64,000 nt of DNA from Cricetomys ansorgei. Lineage: Eukaryota; Chordata; Mammalia; Rodentia; Nesomyidae. The notes under the pieces are model-generated. The model was not told where the DNA came from. It worked only from the letters and a program-made list of their open reading frames with translations, and did not search any database. The position numbers and the translations under genes are program-made. Position 1 is the first letter of the stretch, and the number at the start of each line of letters is the position of its first letter. The DNA lies in assembly GCA_026225945.1 (NCBI GenBank), contig JAMJFZ010000699.1:819001-883000 (forward strand). The letters run 5' to 3'. Below, piece after piece: positions 43,471 through 54,125 of this stretch.

Positions 43471-45059
43471 AAAGTTTCATTCTATGTAGAGATGAAAAGA
43501 ATGCATTCTACTTTGTAACAAGTCATGCAGTAACTTCTGCAGTGTAAATGGAGACACATGATTAGTGTAGATATCAGCCAAGTCTGTGGTCTAGTGAATG
43601 TGTATAGCCAACAGACACAAGTAGGGGATTCTGGGAAAGCATAACAACAGATTTAAAGTTGTCAATTTAAGTCACTTGGGATTCACCCTGTGACTCAGAT
43701 TTCCAGTTTGGCTTAGTGCTGAGGAGGAGGCAATCTAGTTGTCATGCTATGTGTTGCCTTGGAGTCTGCTATCTCCCATACTGAGCTGTCCCCACATCGC
43801 CATCAAGGCCATACCATTCAGTGCAGTAAGATGTATAGATATCTGTCCATTCTAATATTGGGCACAGGCCTCAACAGTACATCTGAACACTTCCTAAGGT
43901 TCTAGGCTGGACTGTGAAAATGGAGCCAACATCCTCACCATTGCCCTTGTCTTCGTACTTGTTGAAGAGGATTTATGTCCCATGGTGGGTCCCCGAGGAG
44001 GGAAAGATACCAACGAAACTGAGAATGGACTCTGGCACCAAAAAATGGGGACTCTGTAATTACTCCATTAGTATTCAAGAAATAAAATATATTTCCGGTG
44101 ATTAACTGGGTCTATTTATAGACCATAAGGCCTGAACTGTGATATTTATAGAATGTCATCGCATTTAGCAGTAATAGCACAATTACATGTTTATGAAGTA
44201 ATGGTTTTGCAATTTTTCCTAGAATTCTCTGACATTTAGATCTGGAAATTTTACATTTTAACAAGCAAGAACAGCAGCTATTTATTTAAGGATGAATAGC
44301 AGAGATGGTCTTCTCTGTAACTCTTTGCACTCCACTAGGCTGAAATTCCCCAATTCATTTTGTCTTTCCATAAGAAATGAGCCAGTGTCCAACAAATAAC
44401 ATACCTATTTTTGTGGAGCTCTGATTTCTTCTTAAATGGTGGCTTTCATTGCTTAGGATTCCTGTGTCCTTGAAACCTTGGGATTTGACACAATATGTTT
44501 CCCCTCTTTTTATAATGATCTAAGTCAGGCTAAAAGGCTAAGACATATGTGTTCAATATCCAAGATAATATAGTGAAAGTGAAATGAGACTCAATGTCAG
44601 AGTCCCACTTTCCTCTAACTCATAATTTCAGACTTGGTGTGACAAGCGGGGGAAGTGGGAATTCTCTCTGGTTTATTGATCTTAGCAGTAAATCAGCAGT
44701 CAGTTGGGTGTGCCTGGCGCAGGTACAGGAAACACTTTGAAGACAGAGTGCTGACTGTCAGATCCCTTTATCATCTGATTCTGAGGTGGCCAGTTTTTAC
44801 ACACGATACTGAACCATACCTCATATTCCCCTGGATTACGAGTGTAGGCTGTGGTTCTAGGAGGTGGGTCTACAATGTCCTGGGGCTAGTAGTGTTCTGG
44901 TAGCATTTCCAAATTATCTTAGTATGAATAGTCACATCACAGGGCATGCTTTTAAACTGTGGCATGCTGTCAACTGTTCATTTCCATCAACCTGTCCGGA
45001 ATGAAATAGTCATCTTTGAGAAGCAGGAGAGACTATCCAAAGGTGAAGCAGAAGCTGTG
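43471..45059. other. Repeat-poor DNA, AT-rich centre
   Basis: No interspersed repeat recognised over 1.6 kb. The part at 44060-44620 is AT-rich and contains a perfect MEF2-type motif at 44112-44121. No exon supported. Confidence 0.45.
44112..44121. promoter_or_regulatory. Candidate MEF2 binding motif
   Basis: ctatttatag is an exact match to the MEF2 consensus CTA(A/T)4TAG. A related tatttata recurs about 30 bp downstream. A 10-bp motif in AT-rich DNA can occur by chance. Function is unproven. Confidence 0.3.
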
Positions 45060-45175
45060 GTGGACTGGGAGGCAAGGCTTCTGGTCCAGGAACAGTTCGA
45101 GTGAACCACACTCCACATTTCCTCCACTGAGCCTCTATTTTCCTAACTGTCAAATCACTAAAATAATCGTTCTGT
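45060..45175 (+). mobile_element. Possible MIR fragment
   Basis: gagcctctattttcctaact and gtcaaatcactaaaataatc recall the MIR segment gcctcagtttcctcatctgtaaaatgg. Weak match. Confidence 0.35.
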
Positions 45176-45898
45176 TTCTTCAAAGGCCAGGGAGTGTCAT
45201 GAGCCAACAGGCAGGAAGGGCCTTAGAAAGCAAGCCAGTAGCTTCTCCCTTTCTTCTCAACACCTTGCTGTGTGCCCCTAGCATCTCCTTATGCCCTTTT
45301 CTAAGCTAACCCACATTTGCTGGCAGTAAACACTGTCACCCTCTTGACAGGCCAACTCCATTGAGACATTTGCTGAGTGCCTCGATATTTAAGATGTTAG
45401 TTTTCTAGAAGCAATCCTTGGATACCTAACAATGGAAACTTGAGGATCTATTGGGTGTTAGAAATTGTGATTTTTATTCTAATGGACTTAGAAGTCATAT
45501 ATTAAGTCTTTTTAGTAGAGCTCTACATCCCAGACCCCCATTCTTGCTCACTACTCACCAATTCACTTAACCCTCACCTAGAAACTCAACAAATCCTCAT
45601 CTTCTCATCAGGAAGACTGGGAATTTAAGATGGCAAGGCTTTCTGGGTCACAGGACTGTCCCTCTGACCCACAGTCTGGACTCACTCACCATAGCGCAGG
45701 CATGTGTTTGTAGTACCACATGACTGATGATGATGCTGGCAAACTGCCCTTTGTCCTGCCATCTATGTCTTTTCCTGAGCACTATACATGGGCTACTTCA
45801 CATCCACTCAAGAGATTTGAAAGCTCCTCATACTTATCAGGGTCCTCTGAAAACTTTGTCTCCTCTGGTGTTCATCAAGTTAGTATATAGCTCCTTAT
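45176..45898. other. No recognised feature
   Basis: Unique-looking DNA. Confidence 0.4.
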
Positions 45899-46030
45899 CT
45901 GTTCTGCTTCTCAAGTTGGGAACCCAGAGCCATCTTGGACTCCTTCTCTCTCATCTCCAACAGCCAATAAGTCACCAAGTACTGTCCATTCTAGCCTCTC
46001 CAAGCCTAGGATCTGTCTTTTGACTTCTAG
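45899..46030 (+). mobile_element. Ancient mammalian repeat fragment (LINE 3'-type)
   Basis: gagccatcttggactccttc, tctctcatctccaacagcca and caccaagtactgtccattct follow a widely distributed ancient repeat (atccttgactcctctctctc ... aatccatcagcaagtcctgt). I do not name the family. Confidence 0.4.
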
Positions 46031-46040
46031 GCCCACCACC

Positions 46041-46337
46041 TGTTGAGGAAGTTTTATTTTTAGTTGCATATAAAATGGTTGTTTTGTGTACTGCTGGGGG
46101 AAGGGCTGCCTAGGCCTTGGCTATTTGTATTGTCTGCAGATGTTGGATTTATGTGGGGGACATTTGATTGCTCATGATCTTCATGTGCTATCAGTAGAAC
46201 ACCTGAGGAGTTCTGGATCGATAAAAACACTTGATCTCAGATGCTCAGTGTTCCACTGTCCATGATGGTGGTTTCCTCTGCTGAGGTTTGGGAGAGTTTG
46301 CTCCTATGATTATGCCTCCTTGTCCTTGTGAGCTGCA
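46041..46337 (+). mobile_element. Solo LTR, family shared with 34752-35064
   Basis: Starts tgttgaggaagttttatttt, with tgtctgcagatgttggattt, gggggacatttgattgctca, catgtgctatcagtagaaca, gataaaaacacttgatctca, ctctgctgaggtttgggaga, and ends gagctgca. Colinear with the first copy but without an L1 neighbour, so the shared unit is the LTR itself. Confidence 0.6.
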
Positions 46338-46734
46338 TAGTAGCTAACTCCTACAACTGCCCCAATAGTAATTTAGGCTGCCATAATTTCTGCCTCATAA
46401 CAAATTCTTCACTGGTGTTCCTCCCGTGGTCTTTGTCCCAGAATTTCATTCTCTGTGTTTCTTGATGTGAACTTTTGAAATTCTATGAAAAATGCTGTTG
46501 TTCTCTGTCTCAAAAAATTGTTGGTGCTTTCTGATGCTCACATTGGCCCTGAGCAATTGCAACCAATCCCAAGGTTTTAACAAACATTTTTTGACCGTTC
46601 AGTGTCCCACATTTTTATTCTTGGTTCCCAAATTGTCCCAAACTGTTTGTATCGCCTCCAGATTCCTTAGGATTATCACATACTGAATGCTTCCATATCA
46701 ATGTGAGTTGCCATCATACTGCCGTTCGCCCAGC

Positions 46735-46975
46735 AGGCCAAGCTAGAAAGCTGATAGCTGACTCCCTCCTGCTCTCTCTTTTCTTCTTCCTGTCTGTCTT
46801 ATTACTTTCTAGTATGTGCCCTATCCACGTCTAGAATCCATCTGCTTTCCCCAACTCTTCTGCTTACCTTGTTCAAACTATCATCATTTTGCCTAGATTA
46901 TTGCTGGATGTACCCATGTCTCCTTCTGTTCTCCCTGTGCTCTTAAAACACAGAGCCAATGCTACTTTTGCTTTA
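46735..46975 (+). mobile_element. Ancient mammalian repeat fragment (same type as 45899)
   Basis: agctgactccctcctgctct, atcatcattttgcctagatt, attgctggatgtacccatgt, tctgttctccctgtgctctt and ttttgctttaaaaat parallel the same ancient repeat (ctcgcctggattactgcaac ... gatccttttaaaac). Confidence 0.45.
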
Positions 46976-47019
46976 AAAATACTCGAGTATTCCATTACCT
47001 ATGCGATGAAGAAATTTGC

Positions 47020-47150
47020 ATATATTATCTCTATTCTTTATAACAACCCAGCAAAGTAGCTATTATTCCAGGAAACCAATTCTCAGGGAGGGAACAATAG
47101 CCAAGTCAGGTGTGAATTCAGCTCTCCTTGGCTCTACAGCCCAAACTTTC
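47020..47150 (+). mobile_element. MIR SINE fragment
   Basis: cagcaaagtagctattattc, accaattctcagggagggaa and tcaggtgtgaattcagctct match the MIR core region. Confidence 0.5.
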
Positions 47151-47354
47151 TCCTCGTGGCACATGAACAGGGAGCAGTGGACATGTGAGGTTTATAAAAG
47201 CAATGCAAACTCTTTCCTAACTACATTCTTTTTATGTATCCCTCAGTACAACTACCATAGCAGCTGGTTCACATTGGACAGCCATAAACTCCAAGACTTG
47301 AAAGGCCATCTGTCTATACACTTATTCTCTTTGAGAGCTGTTTGCATGCAGCTT

Positions 47355-47465
47355 TTGTTAATGTTCCATTATCAAGTCTTCACAATGCAACACAATGGCA
47401 TGTATAGAAAGTACATTGTCAATGAGAAAACTTCTCTTGGCCTCAGTGATCAAGTGGGAAGATAA
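47355..47465 (+). mobile_element. MIR SINE fragment
   Basis: attatcaagtcttcacaatg, tgtcaatgagaaaacttctc and ggcctcagtgatcaagtggg resemble MIR sequence (tcctcacaacaa ... gatgaggaaactg). The 149-codon open frame over 47016-47465 therefore spans two MIR remnants and is not a gene. Confidence 0.45.
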
Positions 47466-47844
47466 GTTAATTCCCTACTATCTTCGCTCTATGTGTTGCT
47501 GAGTCAGTCAAAGAAAAAATGGCCCAGTGCTAGCTTTGCAAACTTGAACCGTATCATACCTGAGCACATGGGTGTGCTAGGTAGACCCCTTGTTTTCCCC
47601 ACACAGTTCTCACAGCCATGTGCTGAAGACAATAGAACAGTTCAGGCTCTAGCCGTTATTCCTTCTCACTTGATGTTTATTAAGTTAGATAGGCTAGGAG
47701 GCCAAGTAAGCAGGCTCTCTAGTTACTCTCTGCCCTGGGCCTCAATCTACCACCTCAAGACACTTAGTTTTCTGGCAGTGGCTATCTCTGGCTAATTGAT
47801 TGCTTCTGGATAGGTGCAATGCTAGACCTTTAGGCACTTTTAGC

Positions 47845-47955
47845 AGGCTGATCAGAAGTTGAATCCTAGCTGTCTCCAGCAGCTGTACAGCTTGGACCAT
47901 TTAGCCACCTAGTGACTCACTCTCACCCATAAAAGAGACCTAATAATTCTTTTGG
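47845..47955 (+). mobile_element. MIR SINE fragment
   Basis: agaagttgaatcctagctgt, ctgtacagcttggaccattt, cacccataaaagagaccta match the 5' half of MIR (gaatcccagctctgccac ... ctgtgtgaccttgggc). Confidence 0.55.
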
Positions 47956-48587
47956 CACAGGGCAAGTTTTGGCTTTCAATGAAAAAAACAAACTAGACTT
48001 ATTTCAGCATAGTGACTAGGAACCTCCTCTGAAAGCCACAGAGCTATTGTAAACAACAGCACTGGCTGGCACCTCTTCTAGGCCAGGTGCTTTATGTACC
48101 CATATCAGTGCTAGTAAAGAGGAACTACTGACATCCCATGAGGTCAATTGAAAAGAGAGCCAAGTCTCCTGAGGTTGGGGTGAATTTCCCAAAGTTTCAA
48201 AGAAGAGTGGACCAGATCCTCCATCCTGCATCCTGATTCTGCTTCTGTGCATCCTGATGGGCTAGGGCAGGAACAGACTGCTTCTGGGTCTCAGAACACA
48301 CATCAACCCTGCCAGTTTAGGGAAGAAGTAGGTAGCATCTTCACAAGCTTACATGCAGCCCAAAGAAACCAGCTTTGGGAGCTTTCCCATATCCTTGAAG
48401 GCTATGGGCAAAAGAATAACCAGACCTAAGAATGGCTTCTTGCCATCCTTTTCTCTGTGGCTCTACTTTTAGAATTCCTTGTGGGCTCCTCAGTGCTAGC
48501 TAAAGGAGACTCGGAGGAAGGCTCTTTCCAGCCTGTCCCCAGTCCCTCTCTTGGCTGCTGCCTGGCAGAGCTGATGTCCAACTCGGT

Positions 48588-48600
48588 GTTAATGATTAAC
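48588..48600. promoter_or_regulatory. Candidate HNF1 binding site (perfect palindrome)
   Basis: gttaatgattaac is an exact match to the HNF1A/HNF1B consensus GTTAATNATTAAC, a 13-bp palindrome bound by the homeodomain dimer. It is followed directly by gcgcagcgg in repeat-free sequence. Occupancy is not shown by sequence alone. Confidence 0.5.
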
Positions 48601-48676
48601 GCGCAGCGGTGGGATCGCAGAGTTGCCGAGAGTCCTGTGTCCAAGAATGAACCGCATTGCTAAATCAGTGAAGACA

Positions 48677-48690
48677 GTTGCCAAGGTAAC
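48677..48690. promoter_or_regulatory. Candidate RFX X-box
   Basis: gttgccaaggtaac matches the 14-bp X-box palindrome GTTGCCATGGTAAC at 13 of 14 positions, with both half-sites GTTGCC and GGTAAC intact. RFX factors bind such sites in ciliary, immune and endocrine genes. It lies 76 bp after the HNF1 palindrome. Confidence 0.5.
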
Positions 48691-50346
48691 CCCCATGTAA
48701 TCTATTTAACCGGCTCCCCAAACACCAATCAAGGTCAGATAACGCACTCGAGCACCATATGAACACACTCAGACAGCATCAGCTTTGTAGCGAGACAGCA
48801 GGGAAGGAAGAAACCTCATTAGGAATAAAGATAAAAAGCACCCTAAATATCATTTTGAAAAGCGTTAATTGGGAATGCATAGGCTTGAGTGGGGGCAGAG
48901 TCCCCCACTCTGGGGCATGTTCTGGCCACACAGGAAGTCACTGGAGGCCATTTGTTAAGTGCTGCTGCAATCTTCCCACTCAGGATCAAAACAAAAGGCG
49001 CCACTGGATTAAATTATTCATGTCAATTTGTTTATGAATGCAAAGACTTGTATTTACATTTCAGCCTAATAGGATGGGGTTTTCTCCCTTTAGGGGCCCC
49101 TTACCTGCCTTGACCATTCTTCCAGGAGTCTCCTTCCCATTTTCCAACAGACTCAAATTTCTTAAAAGACTCAGAGGAGCAATTAACATTGCATTTCCTC
49201 TCACCTCTCCCTGCCAGACTCTCCAGAGAGCAGGCAAAGGAAAAAGACCACTTTGCAGAATTGCTGTCTCATGCCATCTCATTTCCTGCTCTGAGGGTAC
49301 TCAGAGAAAAGAGCCTGGATAGGAAGCAGAGAGGGAAGAGGTGAGACCTGAAATAGGGGAGGGGATCCTCATTTCTAGAGGGAGTCTCAACCACAGGCCA
49401 TAGTCCTGCCACACAAGTCATACCTGCCCTAGGATGCCATTAGCACAAGAATCAAAGTGGTTTATCACAAAGAATAATCTTGAGCCAGCATTCTCAGGCT
49501 TCTTCCCCAGAAGCCCTCTAGTCTATCTGAGCCCTCTCCGGGAGTCCCTGATCTGTTAAAGCACTGGGGTGACTGCCTTATTCATTTATCTTCAACTTTA
49601 CTGGCCAGTCTTCGATAGTACACCATCATGGCCTTGTCTCCTACAATCCCTAAGAGGGGGGTCTCAGACACTAGTACTGCATTAATTAGTCCACCTACTC
49701 ACAGGACAGATCCTGCTACCTGGCTTCATGCTCTCTGGCTATTGTTATATCTCCTAGTTTCTAGTTATTCAGTAAAAGACATAAATCTATCTGTCCCACC
49801 AGCCATGAGTTTCACTGATCAGCTTGTCAATCACTTTCTCTAAAGAAGTGAAGCATGTTTTAACCAGAGGCACGGGACAGTTCAGATTTGCCTGATTTGT
49901 GCTTGGACACTCTTTTTCAAGCGTCAACAGAAGGAACTTCCTGTAGGAACACTGAAAACTAAAAGAACTCTCAACGCTAAGGGTTTCAACAGAAAATTAG
50001 TAGCTCCTGCCTGGGTTTGGCTCTATCAGGCAGAATGAGTGCACAATGGCAAAGTCTTCCCAAATGAACTGCAATACCCTGAAGTAGAATCATTCTGTAA
50101 TCTTAGGATCCTTGAGCCACCACTTTCCCATCTATCTTAACCATAGCAAAAGAGTTAGCAGTACAGAAGACATCCCTGATGGAGAAATATTCACATAGCA
50201 GCCTGGAGTCTTTCTCAAATGCTTCAGAAGACTGGTCAGTTGTAGCTGTGGATATGGGAACTCACTGTGCAGTGGAGGGACAGGGGGAGATGAGCTTTTG
50301 CAATTCCTAAGTGCACCCCCACACAAGTACATCCATATGAACATAA

Positions 50347-50348
<2 letters not shown>

Positions 50349-50386
<38 letters not shown>
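50349..50386. repeat. (AC)n microsatellite
   Basis: Uninterrupted AC run of 19 units. Confidence 0.98.
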
Positions 50387-50388
<2 letters not shown>

Positions 50389-51034
50389 AAAGATACACTC
50401 AAGGTCCTTGGGAAATAGCTTTAGAGGAGGCATCCCTTCAACAAAAGTGGATATAACCAACTATTTCATATTTTACCAACAGGTCCCACTCAAGTCCTTC
50501 ACAAGTTTTACAATGACTACAGTCATACTTTATATGCCTAACACTGGGGAGCCATTGTTGCCAACCTTTTAGCCTTAACATCAGCCAAGCAGCCTACTGG
50601 GCAGAAGAGACGTCAGTGACTTACTTTCTGAGAATCAGGCAGCCTTCTCAAAGCTTTCTGGGTCAAGGGTTGAGGAGTGGATTTTGGTGGAATTACTCCT
50701 AGAGTGAAGAAGATCCCAGAGGCTGTCTTCCAGCAGGGAATTGTATATCCCCGAGGGAATTACTGTGAAAGACACATTAACCTGACATCAGCCCCTAACT
50801 TTCCAAAGTGTCTTTCTGATTTCCTTTGTCCCCACCTGGGGGCAGCTGAAGGAGGCTGACAGGCAAATGAAGAGGGATGAGTCCCTGCTTCTTACACTTT
50901 CATTGCCTGTGCCCAGCCCTCTCTCCTAGACCACTGGACTCCTTATATAAGAGTCCTACTTGAGAAATAGCTCAAACAACCATCGAAGAATGTTCTAATA
51001 AACAAGATACGGCCTAGTAAGACAAATAATACTA

Positions 51035-51558
51035 GAAAGTGCTGTGAAAAACAGCTTAACAGTGCCACAAAAACTTAGAATCAGCACATGGCCTGAAATT
51101 TTACTCCTAGGTATATACCATGGAACTTAAAAACAGGTATTCAGACCAACACTTGGACATGAATATTCACAGCTGCATTAGTCACAGTTGCCAAGAAATA
51201 GAAGCAACTAAAGCCCTACCACAAATAAAGAGACAAACATAATATGGCATTGCCATATGACTGAATACTATTTGGCATTTAAAAACAAATGGAATTCTGA
51301 CATTCACTATAAAATATAAGACCTCCAAGGACATTAAGGTCTGTGAAATCAACCACAAAAAGGAAAAATACATAAAATTCTACTTCTATGAGTTATCAAA
51401 TCCATAGAGACAGAAGGGAGAATGGTATTTGCCAGGGTCTGAGGGAGGACTGGTGCTTTACTGCACTGTGTTTGAGTTTGGAATTTTTGTGATTGGACAA
51501 TGATGATGATCATGCCACAGTGTGACTGTGCTCAGTGCCACCCAACTGCCTTTTTAAA
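51035..51558 (+). mobile_element. Ancient L1M 3' UTR, sense
   Basis: actcctaggtatataccatg, attcacagctgcattagtca, cagttgccaagaaatagaag, actgaatactatttggcatt, gggagaatggtatttgccag and gtgactgtgctcagtgccac follow the L1M 3' end closely. A B3 SINE follows at 51567. Confidence 0.85.
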
Positions 51559-51566
51559 ATGACTAG

Positions 51567-51779
51567 CATGAGGTTGGAGAGATGGCCCAACAGTTCAGAC
51601 ACTTGCTGCTCTTGCAGATCCGGTTTCCAGCAACCATATGATGACTCACAACCATTTGTAACTCCACTTCTAAGGGGTCTGATGCCCTCTTCTTGCCTCC
51701 ATGGGCATTGCATGCATATGCTGTACATACATGCTGGCAAAATACTCAAACACATAAAATAAATCTAAAAAAACAATCT
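51567..51779 (+). mobile_element. B3 SINE with target-site duplication
   Basis: aggttggagagatggcccaa, acttgctgctcttgcagatc, tgactcacaaccatttgtaa, tctgatgccctcttcttgcc, aaacacataaaataaatcta. The direct repeat aatgacta flanks it at 51559-51566 and 51780-51787, which supports a retroposition event. Plus strand. Confidence 0.92.
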
Positions 51780-51787
51780 AATGACTA

Positions 51788-52614
51788 ATGTGGTCGCTGT
51801 TACATATATTGTGCCACAGTGCACTTTTAAAAGAATAAAACCACACTTGCACCTATTTTCAGGCAAGGAGACACTCACAAATAATATTATATTTAGGTCA
51901 ACATCCAAACATATTCACTTCAGCAAGGGACCACTCTTTTCTGAAAGAAATTTCAGTAGCACCCCCAAACATTTTTGCTGTTCGTAGAGGTTCAGTGCTT
52001 TAGGTGCTGGGTGATATGGTGAGTTCTCAGATGAGAGCTACCCAAGTGGGCTTGTCCTCATGGAAGTAAAAGCATGCAACAAGGTTGATCTGTAAAGATG
52101 CTTGGCTGTGCCCTCTCTATGCATAGAGCAGCAAAGGCAGCAAGGAATGGGCCTTGCCAGAGAACAGATACTAAAGTCATAGCCAGAAGAGCTCCAGGCA
52201 CTACATAGACCACATTTCACTCCAAATTCATTGGAAAGCCAAGACTATGTTCATGGCAGATTCAGGAAGGGTCCTTTCCAGATTTGTTTAGATGGTAAGG
52301 CCCTTCGTTGAGCCTTTGGGACAGACCAGGCTCCACCGTGAAGAGTGTAGTGGGGGAAAAAGAGATTCAGACTCAGGAGATAGCATTTTTAGGCATGTGG
52401 AGTCAAGTTCTCTTGAACAGAATCTCTGCTACAACAGAGTGACTTTCCATCTCGTGTTACAAACTCCAGAGACAGATGTACAGATGAAAACGCAGGCAAG
52501 CATCCAGTTCAGATGGGAAGAAACAGGGTTGGGAAGAAGAGGCGATCACCCGAGGTCATAGGTAGTGAAAGACAGCTAAAGGACTAGGGTGCCTACATCA
52601 AGCAATTGTCCGAG
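51788..52614. other. No clear feature
   Basis: Unique-looking DNA. A MIR-like phrase near 52480-52560 is too weak to call. Confidence 0.4.
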
Positions 52615-52805
52615 GCAACCATTTATCAAGCAGTAGTGGTGTGTCAGACACTATCTGAAGAAAATTTCATTATATTCTCACAGTTGTACTAGGGAGGTGG
52701 TGCTGACATTTCCCTGAATTGACATAGAAGTTGAAGGGCTTGTCCAAGTCACACAGACATGAGAATTCTGTCCCCAGACTATTTAGCACCCAAACCCATA
52801 TTCTT
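52615..52805 (+). mobile_element. MIR SINE
   Basis: accatttatcaagcagtagt, tggtgtgtcagacactatct, aagggcttgtccaagtcaca and ctgtccccagactatttagc are in MIR order over most of the element. Confidence 0.7.
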
Positions 52806-53034
52806 AATCATGAAATTAGATGAACTTGCCAAAATTTTTAGTAGGTTGTTTCCTTCATTGCTGAAGAATGGCAAATTAAGGCCTATCCTGTAAAGATTGG
52901 TGTTCTGGCTCCAAGATCAAGTCAGTCTAGCCTTAGAAAGCAAGATTTAGGAACAGAAAAGTTCAGAGGTCACAATGCAAAAGGCTAATACCAAGCACAC
53001 ATTTCTTCAGTAGGTGATAAAGAACCTTCACTGA

Positions 53035-53660
53035 CTTTTTAAAAATTTTTATAGGTAAGTCACAGACCATCCCTTGAAAGTATAATTTTAGTTTGTTCAC
53101 AGGCTGCGTAAGTACTCTATTCTAGAGCATTTCTATTGTTCCCCAAAGAAAGACTATGCCCATTAAACTGACTTTTCTGTTTCCCCATTAGATACTAATC
53201 CACATCCTTCTTACACTTACTCGCCTCTTACAGATTGTTCATATAAATGGCATTATGTATGCTGTCTTTTAGTTTAACTTCCTTTACTTAGTGTATCAAC
53301 ATTCTTGTCTTGAACTCTGTACCAACACTTTACTCGTTTTCCAACTGATGAACAGATTTACATTTGTTACTTCATTTGCTGATGGATGTTTTGTTTGCTT
53401 CCCCTTTCTATTATGAATAATGCTGCCATGAGCATTTGTGCACATATTTTCAGTACTTCTGGTTACATACATAGGAGTGAAGTTTCAGGGTCATAGGATA
53501 TAATACGTGTTTATATTTCTGAGGAAGGGTCGTACTGTTTTCCAAAGTTATGGCCCCATTTTGCACTCCTACCTGAAGTGCATGAGGTTTCCAAGTCCTT
53601 CACAGTCTCAGACTCATTATTCTACATTTAAAAAATCATAGCCATTTTAGCAAGCACAAA
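53035..53660 (-). mobile_element. Ancient L1M 3' UTR, antisense
   Basis: ttcatataaatggcattatg, tacttagtgtatcaacattc, gaataatgctgccatgagca, ggagtgaagtttcagggtca, gtactgttttccaaagttat are antisense L1M landmarks in order. It continues at 53930 after an unassigned insert. Confidence 0.8.
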
Positions 53661-53929
53661 GTATGTAGTAGAATGCCACCCCCGATGACATGGCAGTTGC
53701 TATCTTGAAATCAGAGCAGATATGAATACCCGTAGGAGACCTGTGGCCTTTGTGCCAGTCTGCCCGTGTGTGACCCTTGTACACTGGAGTGTGTCTGGGT
53801 CCCTGCCATTGTCTGCCTGCCTAGTGGCCTGGGAGCTGGTAAGCAAAGTGTATCTTATTTTCTTAGGACTCTTCCCATACTCTTCAACTTCCCAGAGTCT
53901 CGAGACCCTTTCTGATGATGTTAAATATC
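53661..53929. other. Unassigned ~270-bp segment interrupting L1M
   Basis: This segment breaks two colinear parts of an antisense L1M. It is GC-richer than its surroundings. I recognise no repeat family. The 73-codon open frame across it has no domain. Confidence 0.4.
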
Positions 53930-54125
53930 TATACATTCATTGAATATGTGTATATCTTCTATGGAGAAATGCATATTTTCTTTTGCCTGCTACTGAGTTA
54001 TTTATCTGTTTCTTATGGAGTTGTAGGAACTTACATATCCTGTATATAAGTTTTCTCTCAACTGTCTAATTCATAAATATTTCCCCCCATTGACCTATCA
54101 TGTTTTGTATAACAGCAGAGTCCAG
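53930..54125 (-). mobile_element. Ancient L1M, antisense (continued)
   Basis: tatatcttctatggagaaat, gagttatttatctgtttctt, gagttgtaggaacttacata and ataaatatttccccccattg continue the L1M 3' region expected after 53660. Confidence 0.7.

Larger units (their letters stand above)
47956..51034. other. Repeat-poor region with candidate regulatory DNA
   Basis: Apart from a CA microsatellite at 50349-50386 I recognise no repeats. Short open frames (for example 48457-48663, 49038-49322) have no domains. The part 48430-49300 holds several transcription-factor-like motifs and a few CpGs and is the best candidate for conserved non-coding DNA in the window. Confidence 0.45.

Noticed and set aside
47016..47465. 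149-codon open frame, the longest in the window
   Set aside because: It spans two MIR-like fragments and shows no domain, signal or splice context. Open frames of this length are expected occasionally in 64 kb.
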